From NCBI GenBank assembly GCA_002683735.1, contig NYTZ01000144.1:1-12230 (forward strand): a DNA stretch of 12,230 bases, read 5' to 3'. Both the position numbers and the translations under genes were made by a program. Under the pieces are notes generated by a model, which was given only the letters and a program-made list of their open reading frames with translations, was not told the DNA's origin and ran no database searches. The stretch is from Flavobacteriales bacterium (lineage in GTDB: Bacteria > Bacteroidota > Bacteroidia > Flavobacteriales > UA16). This document shows, in pieces, positions 1 to 9,655 of this stretch; position 1 is the stretch's first letter; each line of letters starts with the position of its first letter.

Positions 1-182
1 CCCTCCCAATCATGATGCACGACTTCAGCGCCCATTGATTTTGCAAGCTCTTGCGTACCGTCTGTGGATCCAGAATCAATCACATGGATCTTTCGAACCC
101 AACCTTGCAAACTTTCGAGGCAATGACCCAAATTTAATGCTTCGTTGTGAGCAATGATCAGCACATCAATATTGCCATTCAT
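1..182 (-). CDS. Family 2 glycosyltransferase, N-terminal part (cut by window edge)
   Basis: Only the first 60 residues are in the window; the gene runs off the left edge. The start MNGNIDVLIIAHNEALNLG, followed by VIDSGSTDGTQELAKSMGAEVV, is the classic N-terminal half of a GT-A fold family 2 glycosyltransferase: a beta strand into the nucleotide-binding loop (AHNE), then the DSGSTDGT loop. The wording is closest to the WaaE/KdtX-like inner-core or exopolysaccharide branch (HDWEG near residue 58). Family members transfer a sugar from a nucleotide donor to a glycan or lipid acceptor on the cytoplasmic side of the membrane. The ATG overlaps the stop of the acetyltransferase gene by one base (TGATG), so translation is probably coupled. 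The catalytic DxD and C-terminal region are not visible, so donor and acceptor cannot be said. Confidence 0.9.
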   Translation of the reverse strand, partial: MNGNIDVLIIAHNEALNLGHCLESLQGWVRKIHVIDSGSTDGTQELAKSMGAEVVHHDWE

Positions 183-748
183 CAATGGCCTCTCTTCCGA
201 AGGACTTGAGCCGGATTGCCACCAACTACGTCGTCGTCCTGAATGTCTTTCACCAACACCGCGCGAGCCAAAGCGACGGCGCGGGCACCCACTTGAACTC
301 CGGGGCCCACAAAAACTTCACCGGCCACCCACGCTCCTTCGCCAATCCGGATGGCTGAGGTGACGAGCGGATGATCAGGGTCATCAAAGTCATGAGTGGC
401 GGTACACAACCACGTCCCTTGACTCACCGTCGCCCCCATTTCGAGAACAACAGTAGCGGGGTTGTAGACATCAACGCGTTCTGCCAAGCACGATCGCTCG
501 TGCATGATCAGTCGAGAGGGATGCCATATGCGAACTCCTGGATACACACGAGCAGTGGAGTGGAGTCGAGCGCCAAAACAGCGAAGTACAAACCGTCGCC
601 AACCATGGCAAGGGCGCGGTGACCATGTCACCAAAGGCGAACAGATTTGCCAAATCAATCGTCCACATCGTTGTGAGAATGAAAAGCTGCTCTTGCTGTG
701 CCCGGTTCGGTCGGCACCCCGCATTGGATGAACGTGTCGATTGGTCAT
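182..748 (-). CDS. WcaF-like polysaccharide O-acetyltransferase (left-handed beta-helix)
   Basis: The product is 188 aa, close to the usual length (about 180-190) of colanic-acid-type WcaF acetyltransferases of the hexapeptide-repeat superfamily. The N-terminal third has the family's SPRPCHGWRRFVLRCFGARL stretch (residues 43-62), then PGVRIWHPSRL. The acetyl-CoA/catalytic region is CTATHDFDDPDHPLVTS (about 115-131), with H119 the likely catalytic histidine. Hexapeptide repeats (IGEGAWV, VFVGPGVQVG) follow, and the end is GGNPAQVLRKR. Known relatives transfer acetyl from acetyl-CoA to hydroxyls of a sugar in the growing repeat unit. The start is ATG 748, whose ATGA overlaps the deacetylase stop; the same frame stays open upstream to 1120, but that part lies inside the deacetylase and reads as nonsense. 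The stop overlaps the next glycosyltransferase by one base. The exact acceptor sugar is unknown. Confidence 0.9.
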   Translation of the reverse strand: MTNRHVHPMRGADRTGHSKSSFSFSQRCGRLIWQICSPLVTWSPRPCHGWRRFVLRCFGARLHSTARVYPGVRIWHPSRLIMHERSCLAERVDVYNPATVVLEMGATVSQGTWLCTATHDFDDPDHPLVTSAIRIGEGAWVAGEVFVGPGVQVGARAVALARAVLVKDIQDDDVVGGNPAQVLRKRGH

Positions 749-1614
749 GCCGCCTCCAACAATCCTGCACGTTGAAGTACGTCTGAACAAGTTCCCCATT
801 GGTACCGATCCAACAACATGATCAGTTTGGACGCGGTTGATTTGGCGCCGACGTAACACTTGAACCGGCGATGAAGTGGCATGGGCACGCGTGGACAATC
901 GGGGGCAAAATCTCGGGGATGCAGGTACACCACCGTCGGAATGCCTTGGGTGGCCAGTTGATCCAAACCCCGGCGAATCAGCCAGCCCGGGAAGAGCCGA
1001 AGGTATCCACCACCCGAGAAGCAGATCCTTTTGGACCCAATCGACATAATGCTCATAGGAAGCTCGGGCAAGGGGCGTCCACTTGGAATGTCGCCGAAAA
1101 GATGAGCTTGAACCGGGCATCCGTACCCACCATGACCCCGCGCCGCTGGAAACAAACTGGCGTCGTATTCCAAACCAAGTTCATGAAGAACATCAAACGC
1201 CCATTCGTTGCCGGGGGTGATGGAAAAAGAGGGTGCGCGAAATCCGCGAACCCGCGATCCGCATGAAGATTCGATGACTTCGATGGACCGACGCATATCC
1301 GCCAGGAACTCCTCGGGCGTCAAGCTGTACACCTTTCGATGCCAGTATGAATGCGTGGCAATTTCATGGCCTTCGTCGGCGATGCGCTTCACCATCGCCG
1401 GATACCGCTCGGCCACCCAACCTAGGACGAAGAACGTTCCGCGAACATTCGCACGCTGACAGATGCCCAGAATTTCGTCGGTACGGCGCTCAACCAGTGA
1501 TGGAAGATCGGGCCACAACTTTGGATCCCCAACCGCCTCAATTTCAACCATGTGAAACCAATCCTCGATGTCGAAGGAAAGAGCATGCAGAAGTGGTTCG
1601 GAAGTAGTGTTCAT
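745..1614 (-). CDS. Polysaccharide deacetylase, XrtA-associated / DUF3473 type
   Basis: The product is 289 aa with a NodB-homology carbohydrate esterase 4 domain. Motif 1 is SFDIEDW (D15 and D18), motif 2 is HSYWH with metal-binding H88 and H92, and motif 3 is RGFRAPSFSI (residues 123-132). The C-terminal part holds YLHPRDFAPDCPR and a basic RRFKCYVG stretch, the signature of the DUF3473 extension found in deacetylases of exosortase/PEP-CTERM-linked exopolysaccharide clusters. These enzymes remove N-acetyl groups from amino sugars using a divalent metal. No signal peptide is visible, so it probably acts on a cytoplasmic precursor, as is typical of this subgroup. The start ATG lies 2 bp after the formyltransferase stop, and the stop overlaps the acetyltransferase start (ATGA). 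No PEP-CTERM or exosortase gene is in the window, so that link is by family only. Confidence 0.92.
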   Translation of the reverse strand: MNTTSEPLLHALSFDIEDWFHMVEIEAVGDPKLWPDLPSLVERRTDEILGICQRANVRGTFFVLGWVAERYPAMVKRIADEGHEIATHSYWHRKVYSLTPEEFLADMRRSIEVIESSCGSRVRGFRAPSFSITPGNEWAFDVLHELGLEYDASLFPAARGHGGYGCPVQAHLFGDIPSGRPLPELPMSIMSIGSKRICFSGGGYLRLFPGWLIRRGLDQLATQGIPTVVYLHPRDFAPDCPRVPMPLHRRFKCYVGAKSTASKLIMLLDRYQWGTCSDVLQRAGLLEAA

Positions 1615-1616
1615 GG

Positions 1617-2405
1617 TTAACGGAATCGATGACCGGCCCGACGGAACCGACGTACATCCTCAGGACCAGGCATTGAAAAATGAGTGGAACAATCTTCTGG
1701 GTTCTCCAACAGTGGAGGATCACCTGCTTCCACCAAACGCACGCATTCAATAATTGCTTCCGCGGCCAAATCTTTTGATCTAGACATTACATCTTCAAGA
1801 GTGTCATGCGGGTGAATGCGGTATCGCTTTTGGACCACAATGGGTCCATTATCAAGTTTCTTGTCAACAAAATGAACCGACACGCCGCCTTCTTTTTCGT
1901 CATTGGCCAAAGTCCAGAAGCTTGGCATCAAGCCTCGGTACTTTGGCAACAAAGCGCCGTGGCAATTCACGATCCCTGCGGCAGTTTGATCACGTAACTT
2001 TTTTCGGTACATCTGGGTCCCGGAAATCGAAACGATGAACTCCACGCCCTTTTCCCGAAGGTGGGCCAAGAACTCCTCGCTGTTGACATCAACGGACTGG
2101 GTGACCTCCACCCCGTACTTCTTGGCCACAGACGCAACACTATGGCACTGCCCGGTCGACCCAAGGATGTCGTTCTGAACCTTGGCGAGCATCTTTTTAA
2201 CGATGTATCGACGTACCTTCCACTGGAAATAATTGAACCCGTACAACTGGTAAAGGTCCCAGGCAGTTTGGAGAACCGTCCGTTTGCCTTGAGCTACCGA
2301 CTGAATGTTTACCCCTGCAGTGGTATCAGCAAACTCTCGAAGATACTTATCGAGCACCTTGGGGAGGAGAAACGGGTCATTCTGGATAAAGACGTATTTG
2401 ATCAT
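1617..2405 (-). CDS. Formyltransferase family protein (probable sugar or amino N-formyltransferase)
   Basis: The product is 262 aa with the formyltransferase fold shared by Fmt, PurN and ArnA. The catalytic set is visible: N147 and H149 in GIVNCHGALLPKYRG, and D185 in KKLDNGPIVV. The loop after H149 is of the Fmt type (LLPKYRGLMPSFWTL). The first 80 residues are unlike Fmt and the Fmt C-terminal tRNA-binding OB domain is missing, so this is unlikely to be the housekeeping Met-tRNA formyltransferase. Members of the family use 10-formyltetrahydrofolate to formylate amines. In this cluster the plausible substrate is an amino sugar, perhaps one freed by the adjacent deacetylase, but that is inference. 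The ATG overlaps the glycosyltransferase stop (ATGA), showing translational coupling. Confidence 0.85.
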   Translation of the reverse strand: MIKYVFIQNDPFLLPKVLDKYLREFADTTAGVNIQSVAQGKRTVLQTAWDLYQLYGFNYFQWKVRRYIVKKMLAKVQNDILGSTGQCHSVASVAKKYGVEVTQSVDVNSEEFLAHLREKGVEFIVSISGTQMYRKKLRDQTAAGIVNCHGALLPKYRGLMPSFWTLANDEKEGGVSVHFVDKKLDNGPIVVQKRYRIHPHDTLEDVMSRSKDLAAEAIIECVRLVEAGDPPLLENPEDCSTHFSMPGPEDVRRFRRAGHRFR

Positions 2406-3640
2406 GCGCTCGTTGCCTCCGTTTCAGTCTGGCCAACCACGGATTTCAACAACTTTTCCCATGCCACACATCGATGGACTGTTGCGTGTTTTTGAATCAA
2501 AGCGTTGCGGCCAGCATCCCCTTGTCGACGAGCCACATCAGGTTCATCTGCATACGAAAGGATAGCGCTGACCAATGCGTCAACATCTCCTTCATCGACG
2601 GTTGATCCGCAGTCATCATCTTGAATTACTTGGGCAATTTCACTTTGATCAGAACCAATAAAGAGCGCAGGACGGGCCGCAGCCAAGATCCCAAAGAGTT
2701 TGCACGGCACCATGATGCCTTCAACGCCAACCAGCAGGCTTACCAAGTGGCAGTCTGCAGCACTCAACAACTCATCAAGATTTTCTCGGGGCTGGTATGG
2801 GGCAAGCACTGCGTTGTGAAGTTGATGTTCTTTCACAAAATTTTCAACAATCGATTTCTTCTTGCCGCCACCCACGAAGGCGAAACGAATTCGATCATCG
2901 CCCTGGAGTCTTTGGGCCGCCTGCAAGAAAGTATCAACGTCGTGACCAAGGCCAAAATTGCCGGAATACATCACCAGAAAGCGTTCTTCGATCCCCCATT
3001 GTTTACGGTATGAATTGTTCTGGCGGGGTATTGGCTTCACTTCTTCAGAGTCTGTCCAAACGCCAATAATTTCCACCTGTTTTTTATCAATACCTTTGGC
3101 CAAAATTCGGTCGCGCATGCATCTGCCCAGAGCGACTACTGCATTGGCCCGCCGCAAACAGAATCGATTGATGGCCTCAAAGAATCTTGTGCTCCAAGTG
3201 CCTTCTCCCATCACCCCACATGCAACCGGGAGATCTGGGTAAAGATCCATGACCCAATAGACCATCTTGGTGCGCTTCAACAAACGCAAAAGCCAACCAA
3301 GAAGAGCAATAAATGGTGGTGTGGTGAAGCAAATTGAGACATCGTGCCGCCGAAGCATGATCGCTTTTGCCGTCGCGGCGAGATAGAAATACCCAAAGTC
3401 AAAGATCCGCGCCAAAATGGATGACTTGCCAAAAAAGCTGCGGCCGACGCGGTGGACCTTGATTCCGTCAATCTCTTCGTACGCCGGTAATGCAGCCCCT
3501 TTTTGTCCATACAGGGCTCGAGACGCGATGATCGATACCTTGTGCCCGGACGCCACCAACGAACGACTCAAGTCGTGCGCATGCTGCGCGGTCGCCGCAA
3601 CGTCGGGGTAAAAGACTTGGTTGATCATTAAAACGCGCAA
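2402..3640 (-). CDS. Family 4 glycosyltransferase, WcaI/WbuB-like
   Basis: With the start chosen here the product is 412 aa, a normal GT-B fold length. It begins MRVLMINQVFYPDVAATAQH, the usual opening of the WcaI/WbuB subgroup, and carries the domain-joining YSGNFGLGHD (225-234), the donor-binding FVGGGKKK (255-262), and VEGIMVPCKLFGILAAARP (306-324). The last replaces the EX7E motif of classical GT4 enzymes in the way this subgroup normally does. Starts: an in-frame ATG at 3685 would overlap fcl by 35 bp and add 15 residues that do not look like family sequence. TTG 3640 restores the expected N-terminus and has GAGG about 8 bases upstream, so I prefer it. It probably adds a sugar, possibly fucose or an N-acetylamino sugar, to a lipid-linked repeat unit at the inner face of the membrane. 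The stop overlaps the formyltransferase start. Confidence 0.9.
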   Translation of the reverse strand: MRVLMINQVFYPDVAATAQHAHDLSRSLVASGHKVSIIASRALYGQKGAALPAYEEIDGIKVHRVGRSFFGKSSILARIFDFGYFYLAATAKAIMLRRHDVSICFTTPPFIALLGWLLRLLKRTKMVYWVMDLYPDLPVACGVMGEGTWSTRFFEAINRFCLRRANAVVALGRCMRDRILAKGIDKKQVEIIGVWTDSEEVKPIPRQNNSYRKQWGIEERFLVMYSGNFGLGHDVDTFLQAAQRLQGDDRIRFAFVGGGKKKSIVENFVKEHQLHNAVLAPYQPRENLDELLSAADCHLVSLLVGVEGIMVPCKLFGILAAARPALFIGSDQSEIAQVIQDDDCGSTVDEGDVDALVSAILSYADEPDVARRQGDAGRNALIQKHATVHRCVAWEKLLKSVVGQTETEATSA

Positions 3641-3650
3641 CGCCCGATCC

Positions 3651-5837
<2,187 letters not shown>

Positions 5838-5874
5838 AGACCCCCTTCGGGCCTGACCTCTTCAAACCACTTTC

Positions 5875-5892
5875 TTGATCAGGCTTGATCAA
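5875..5892. terminator. Small inverted repeat between gmd and fliS
   Basis: TTGATCA and TGATCAA form a perfect 7-bp stem with a 4-base loop, overlapping the fliS stop codon in the 51-bp gap between convergent genes. It is well placed to end transcription from both sides, but there is no T tract, so an intrinsic terminator is uncertain. Confidence 0.3.
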
Positions 5893-6308
5893 GCGGTGCG
5901 GCTGAGGCTTCCGTCGTCTGTTTCATCACCATCGACAAGTCTTTGGTTGAGCAAACTCCACGTTTCGTGCTCAAATTCAACCAGTCGCCGGGCCTCGTCG
6001 AGCTTGGTGTGGCATCTCTCCACACGGGCCTCAACCAACAGTCGATGGAGGTAGGCATACACGTTGCGCATCTGGCTGGCCAGCTCAGAACCGCCGTCCT
6101 CGCTGATGCCAGATTCAAGCTCTTCGGCAATGGCCCGAGCCTTGGCAAAAGCTTCCAAAGCGACTGCGGTTTGAGAATCATGAAGCGCTACGCCCGCTTC
6201 GTCAATCCGGCGGAGAAGTCCATCCAACAGCATGAGACGAAGATCGATCGGTGATGCGTTCATCACACGTTCTCGAAGCCAGTGCCGTTGAGCTGCAGAA
6301 TTGTTCAC
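5889..6308 (-). CDS. fliS: Flagellar secretion chaperone FliS
   Basis: From GTG 6308 the product is 139 aa, within the FliS range. The N-terminal VMNASPIDLRLMLLDGLLRRIDEA matches the hallmark V-x-A-S-P-x-x-L-x-x-MLxDG of FliS, which binds the C-terminus of flagellin in the cytoplasm, prevents early polymerisation and delivers it to the export gate. The rest is helical (FAKARAIAEELESGI, MRNVYAYLHRLLVEARVE), as expected for the four-helix bundle. Start choice is open. GTG 6308 gives the family-typical 18 residues before the SP motif. TTG 6338 adds ten residues but has a better ribosome-binding site (GAAGG, 6-base spacing). It lies 75 bp after fliD on the same strand, the usual fliD-fliS order, and is probably cotranscribed. 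Confidence 0.88.
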   Translation of the reverse strand: MNNSAAQRHWLRERVMNASPIDLRLMLLDGLLRRIDEAGVALHDSQTAVALEAFAKARAIAEELESGISEDGGSELASQMRNVYAYLHRLLVEARVERCHTKLDEARRLVEFEHETWSLLNQRLVDGDETDDGSLSRTA

Positions 6309-6383
6309 AATCTTCCATCGGCCCCAGGCCGTCCCCAACGTGAACCTTCACGAGACCAAGTGGTTCTTCGCTTCTCGAAAGAA

Positions 6384-9194
6384 TTATCCAGAGGAAGATT
6401 GAGGCAGCAGCACCAGTCCAGCGAGGGCGTTTGATTGGCTCTGCAGACGAGCCAAGGTTTGTTCCATGACATAAAACTCTCGAAGCAATCGCTCTCGCTC
6501 CGCTTGGATTCGTGTTTGAAGAGCAGCAATGGAATCGTCGTTGCGTTGCAGCCGGTCGGTGATGCCATCTTGAATAGTCTGCAATCGGCCCTCGGGAGCA
6601 AGCCAGCTCTCCAGCAACGTGTCGAGCCGAGGACCAAGCCCTTCAACAAATGTTGTCTCGCCAGCCGACTCAGCAGACTCTGGTTCAAGCGTGGCCGACA
6701 AGAGTGCCTCCACACCTTCGCGGTCTACCGACAATGCTTCTGTAAATGCCTCAGCTTCGAAAGTAAGCCGCCCCTCTCCGTCGATGGACACCCCAAGGTC
6801 TTGAAGCGATCTGTAGGGACCGGACAATCCGTCCACGTCTTGGGTCACAATTCGAGTCAACTCAGAGACAAAGCTCCTCAGGCTCGCATTGCCATACAAC
6901 GTGCCCTTTTGGAAAGATTCAGTGTCATAGGAGTCGTATTGATCTGCTTTATCCCGCAAACCGTTGTACGAATCGACCAAAGCTTGCAGACCTTCGGACA
7001 AAGAGCTGTCATCTCGCTCAATGGTCAATGTTGTTTGTTCGTCTGATGCGGCAAGTAAGTCGATGGTGACGCCTTCGATCACTCCAGACAGCGTGTTCGA
7101 TCCGCTTGTGACCAAAAATCCACCTCCCAATGAACCAGCCCCAAACAAAATTTTGGCGTCTTGCCCACGCTGAATCGGATCCAATTGGAATTGTGGTGCA
7201 GAACCATCACTCAGAAGATCCATCACCAGATCTCCGCCAGCACCAGCCACTTCACTAGTCAAGGACAGCCGCCAAGGAGACAAGCCTCCAACATTCACCA
7301 AGCCAGCTTGGACCGGCGCTCCACTGGCATCAATCTTTTCAACCAAGGTTTCCAGTGTGTCTGAGGGATCCAAGTCGATGACGTATTCCCAACGTCCCTC
7401 GAGAGACGCTCCTATTTCGCTGGCCGAACCAACCAATCCCAAATCACTGGCGGCGGACCCAGACAGCGCATCAACTCGAATGGCGCGGAACGATGATGTT
7501 CCATCTGGAAGTTGCTCAACCAATTCAATGCCGTCACCCGTAGCGTTGACCTGTGCAAAAAGAGCCAATCCCTTGGAGTTGATCTCATCCAACAAGTCTT
7601 GAATCGTCTGCTCGGTCCCGTCCAAATTCACTACCGCAGTACCACCGAGGCCATCGGTGATTTGAAAGGTCCCGCTACCAATGCCCTGCCCTTGGGACAA
7701 GGTCGACAGTTTGGTTGCCGAGCCAATCCAGGCCCGTTGCAAATTGAAGCCGTTGGCCACCCCGTTGCTATTTCGGTTTGGCGCGGTCCATCCCAAATTG
7801 TCAGCCAGTTCCCCACTCACTTCAATCGTGTTGAAGCCAGAGGTGTCAACCAATTGCAGACCATTGCCTTGGGCGTTGATCTCAACCCGGGCCGAAACAA
7901 ACTGGTTGCTCAACTGTTGATTGATCACAGCCATCAGGGCTCCAATCGAACCAACCGCTTCTCCTGGGGCGACGATTGGGGTTGTGGTCGAATTCCCCAA
8001 GCCATCCGTGACCGAGAAGGATCCTGAGAACAACGCAGAAAGATCGCCACTTAAAGAGGAGAGAAGTATCCCGTCCAAGCCACCCAGGACACGATCACCA
8101 ACCAAGTGTTCACCGTCTGAAGTTCCGGAAAGGCCAAGATCTTCGGCTGCGTCCCCCGTCACTTCAAAAGTCAAAGAAGGGTCGGTGGATTCGAGCATCA
8201 AACCAAATCCTGTCGACGCGCTGATGTCACCGGGGACCGCATCCCAGTTCAACCGGAGTTCAACCGCTCCCGAAGTGGCTTCACTGATTCTTGCTTGCAC
8301 CTCGGCCAAAGTGGTGGCTGCAGGGGTGTCTGCCGCCGGCCCCAAATCAACCGTAATTTCGGATGAACCATCAGAGAGCTGAATCGTGAGATCAGGCAAT
8401 CCACCATCTTGAACTCGAATACCCAAGCCATCACGTAACGAGCCCAACTCGGTGTTCCCGGCAAGTGACCAGATCAGTTCACCCTCTATGGCATTGCCAT
8501 CAATTGATGATGAAATACCCAAGTCCTCGGCGGTGTTGGAACCATTGAAGCCTCGAACCGAAAAGGTTCCAGAGCCTCCCGAAGTATCCAAAAGATTCAA
8601 ACTGCCACTTTGCAAACTGGCTTCAACACTGAGGCCCGCAGCATTGATGGCGTCAACGACCTCACCAATGGTGGCGGCTTGGCTGAGGTCCACCACCGAC
8701 TCGGTACCAGAGCGGTTGGTGACCACGATGGACCCACGCTCGATGCCGAAGCCACCATTGAGCTGAGACAATTCGACATCGTCACGAAGGCGACCCTCGC
8801 CCAATTCAAAAGACAATTGAGTCAAGCCAAGAGCAGTCTGGTCCTGAGTTGCTACACCTCCCGACAGGGCTTGGGATGTTGAAACCAACCTTGACACCAG
8901 CAGGTTCCATGAGCCCGTCGAGGCAGCACCGTTGGCTGTCGCCATCAGAAGATTGGGATTGGAAGAAGAAACCTGTTTGGAATCAAATAACGAAGACGTC
9001 AATCCCGAAGCGGCGGATCGAATGCTTTCCAGCTGGAGTCCAATGTCTGAGAAGGCGGCTTGCTCGGCGGAAAATTCTGCGGAACGTCCTTGGAGCCGAA
9101 GCAAGGTGCTGTTTCGGAACGCAAGTTGGGCCGAAACGAGCGCATTGAAGTCATACCCGCTGATCAGCCCAATTCCCGCACTTGCACCTGACAT
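6384..9194 (-). CDS. fliD: Flagellar filament cap protein FliD (hook-associated protein 2), enlarged
   Basis: The product is 936 aa, about twice a typical FliD (roughly 450-500 aa, though longer forms exist). The N-terminal GIGLISGYDFNALVSAQLA (7-25) is the FliD_N signature. The C-terminal domain is also clear: SLSEGLQALVDSYNGLRDKADQY (731-753), LRSFVSELTRIVTQDVDG, YRSLQDLGVSIDGEGRL (794-810), and a terminal coiled coil around 875-930. Between them lie about five beta-rich segments resembling flagellin hook-IN modules (about 143-228, 251-357, 377-470, 496-590, 600-660). FliD is exported through the flagellar type III system and sits as an oligomer at the filament tip, where it guides flagellin insertion. 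It has an ATG start without a strong ribosome-binding site (GGTAA upstream). The middle modules probably enlarge the outward-facing D2/D3 region of the cap. Confidence 0.92.
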   Translation of the reverse strand: MSGASAGIGLISGYDFNALVSAQLAFRNSTLLRLQGRSAEFSAEQAAFSDIGLQLESIRSAASGLTSSLFDSKQVSSSNPNLLMATANGAASTGSWNLLVSRLVSTSQALSGGVATQDQTALGLTQLSFELGEGRLRDDVELSQLNGGFGIERGSIVVTNRSGTESVVDLSQAATIGEVVDAINAAGLSVEASLQSGSLNLLDTSGGSGTFSVRGFNGSNTAEDLGISSSIDGNAIEGELIWSLAGNTELGSLRDGLGIRVQDGGLPDLTIQLSDGSSEITVDLGPAADTPAATTLAEVQARISEATSGAVELRLNWDAVPGDISASTGFGLMLESTDPSLTFEVTGDAAEDLGLSGTSDGEHLVGDRVLGGLDGILLSSLSGDLSALFSGSFSVTDGLGNSTTTPIVAPGEAVGSIGALMAVINQQLSNQFVSARVEINAQGNGLQLVDTSGFNTIEVSGELADNLGWTAPNRNSNGVANGFNLQRAWIGSATKLSTLSQGQGIGSGTFQITDGLGGTAVVNLDGTEQTIQDLLDEINSKGLALFAQVNATGDGIELVEQLPDGTSSFRAIRVDALSGSAASDLGLVGSASEIGASLEGRWEYVIDLDPSDTLETLVEKIDASGAPVQAGLVNVGGLSPWRLSLTSEVAGAGGDLVMDLLSDGSAPQFQLDPIQRGQDAKILFGAGSLGGGFLVTSGSNTLSGVIEGVTIDLLAASDEQTTLTIERDDSSLSEGLQALVDSYNGLRDKADQYDSYDTESFQKGTLYGNASLRSFVSELTRIVTQDVDGLSGPYRSLQDLGVSIDGEGRLTFEAEAFTEALSVDREGVEALLSATLEPESAESAGETTFVEGLGPRLDTLLESWLAPEGRLQTIQDGITDRLQRNDDSIAALQTRIQAERERLLREFYVMEQTLARLQSQSNALAGLVLLPQSSSG

Positions 9195-9317
9195 GTTGTG
9201 TTACCACGTTCCTAAACAAGACCAAGCGATGGCATGTTTGGCGTCGCCACCAAACCACTGCTTCAAAGCGGCTGACTGAGACAGTCCAGATCCGCCAAAA
9301 AACCCTCTCTTGCATAC

Positions 9318-9333
9318 TGCAATCGGTGTTCCA
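9318..9333 (-). promoter_or_regulatory. Sigma-54 (RpoN) -24/-12 promoter upstream of fliD
   Basis: On the minus strand the site reads TGGAACACCGATTGCA. Against the consensus TGGCAYRNNNNTTGCW it has one mismatch (A for C at the fourth position) and keeps the GG-N10-GC spacing. Transcription would begin near 9307, leaving a leader of about 112 bases before the fliD ATG. Sigma-54 control of flagellar genes is common in bacteria. No enhancer-binding-protein site was recognised. Confidence 0.55.
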
Positions 9334-9570
9334 GCACCATGAACTTGACTTGCAGGCCCTTAAGCGAGCCAATGACGGCGATTGTTGCGCTTCAGCCAGA
9401 ACTGCCCACAAGGCAGCAAGTGACAGTTCGGGACAGCAGGTTCGCCAACCATGTGGATTTCATGTATTTTCGGCGGCATTTCGAAGCACAACCGCAATAC
9501 TTACCCAAACCTCCTAAGAGTTTTTGGTCTAATTTGGTGCAATATCGCCAAAGATGGCTGCATGATCGAC

Positions 9571-9598
9571 AAAAAAGGGGCGGAAATACCGCCCCTTT
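9571..9598 (-). terminator. Rho-independent terminator of the coiled-coil/winged-helix gene
   Basis: On the minus strand AAAGGGGCGG and CCGCCCCTTT form a perfect 10-bp GC-rich stem with a 5-base loop, followed directly by a run of six T (9576-9571, of which the first three pair in the stem). It lies 58 bases after the stop at 9656 and insulates the downstream fliD promoter. Good stem, loop and T run make this a strong call. Confidence 0.88.
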
Positions 9599-9605
9599 GC
9601 CATCC

Positions 9606-9633
9606 TTGTGTTGGATCCCCACATCCAACACAA
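9606..9633 (-). repeat. Second hairpin just downstream of the gene at 9656-10126
   Basis: TTGTGTTGGAT and ATCCAACACAA form a perfect 11-bp stem with a 6-base loop, 22 bases after the stop codon and 7 bases before the terminator hairpin. There is no T run, so by itself it would not terminate. It may protect the mRNA 3' end or assist the terminator. Confidence 0.6.
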
Positions 9634-9655
9634 ACCCGCAAGAGAGCCACAGGAG

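Larger units (their letters stand above)
9195..9655. other. Non-coding region upstream of fliD
   Basis: These 461 bp hold no gene I can support. From right to left they contain two hairpins ending the preceding minus-strand gene (9571-9633), about 240 bp without clear features, a sigma-54-like promoter (9318-9333), and a leader of about 112 bases for fliD. That leader includes the inverted repeat GTTTGG/CCAAAC (9236-9255, 8-base loop). Short open frames on both strands lack ribosome-binding sites and family-like sequence. Confidence 0.6.

Noticed and set aside
749..1120. Open 5' extension of the WcaF-like acetyltransferase frame
   Set aside because: It lies wholly inside the deacetylase gene, reads as low-quality sequence, and the ATGA-coupled ATG at 748 gives the family-typical length.
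5838..5860. CCC-TTC-GGG mini-hairpin after the gmd stop as a terminator
   Set aside because: The stem is only 3 bp and no T run follows.
6435..8382. Several long open frames on the plus strand opposite fliD (6435-7046, 7512-8027, 7921-8382)
   Set aside because: They mirror the Ser/Gly/Asp-rich fliD codons, show no domain and have no ribosome-binding sites; antisense shadows.
9263..9340. 25-codon minus-strand frame upstream of fliD, starting MVLEHRLQYAREGF
   Set aside because: It reads protein-like but is very short, lacks a ribosome-binding site and overlaps the sigma-54 promoter; a relic cannot be excluded.
9151..9411. 86-codon minus-strand frame reading into fliD
   Set aside because: Trp/Cys/Arg-rich without any family resemblance, and it would overlap the fliD start in another frame.
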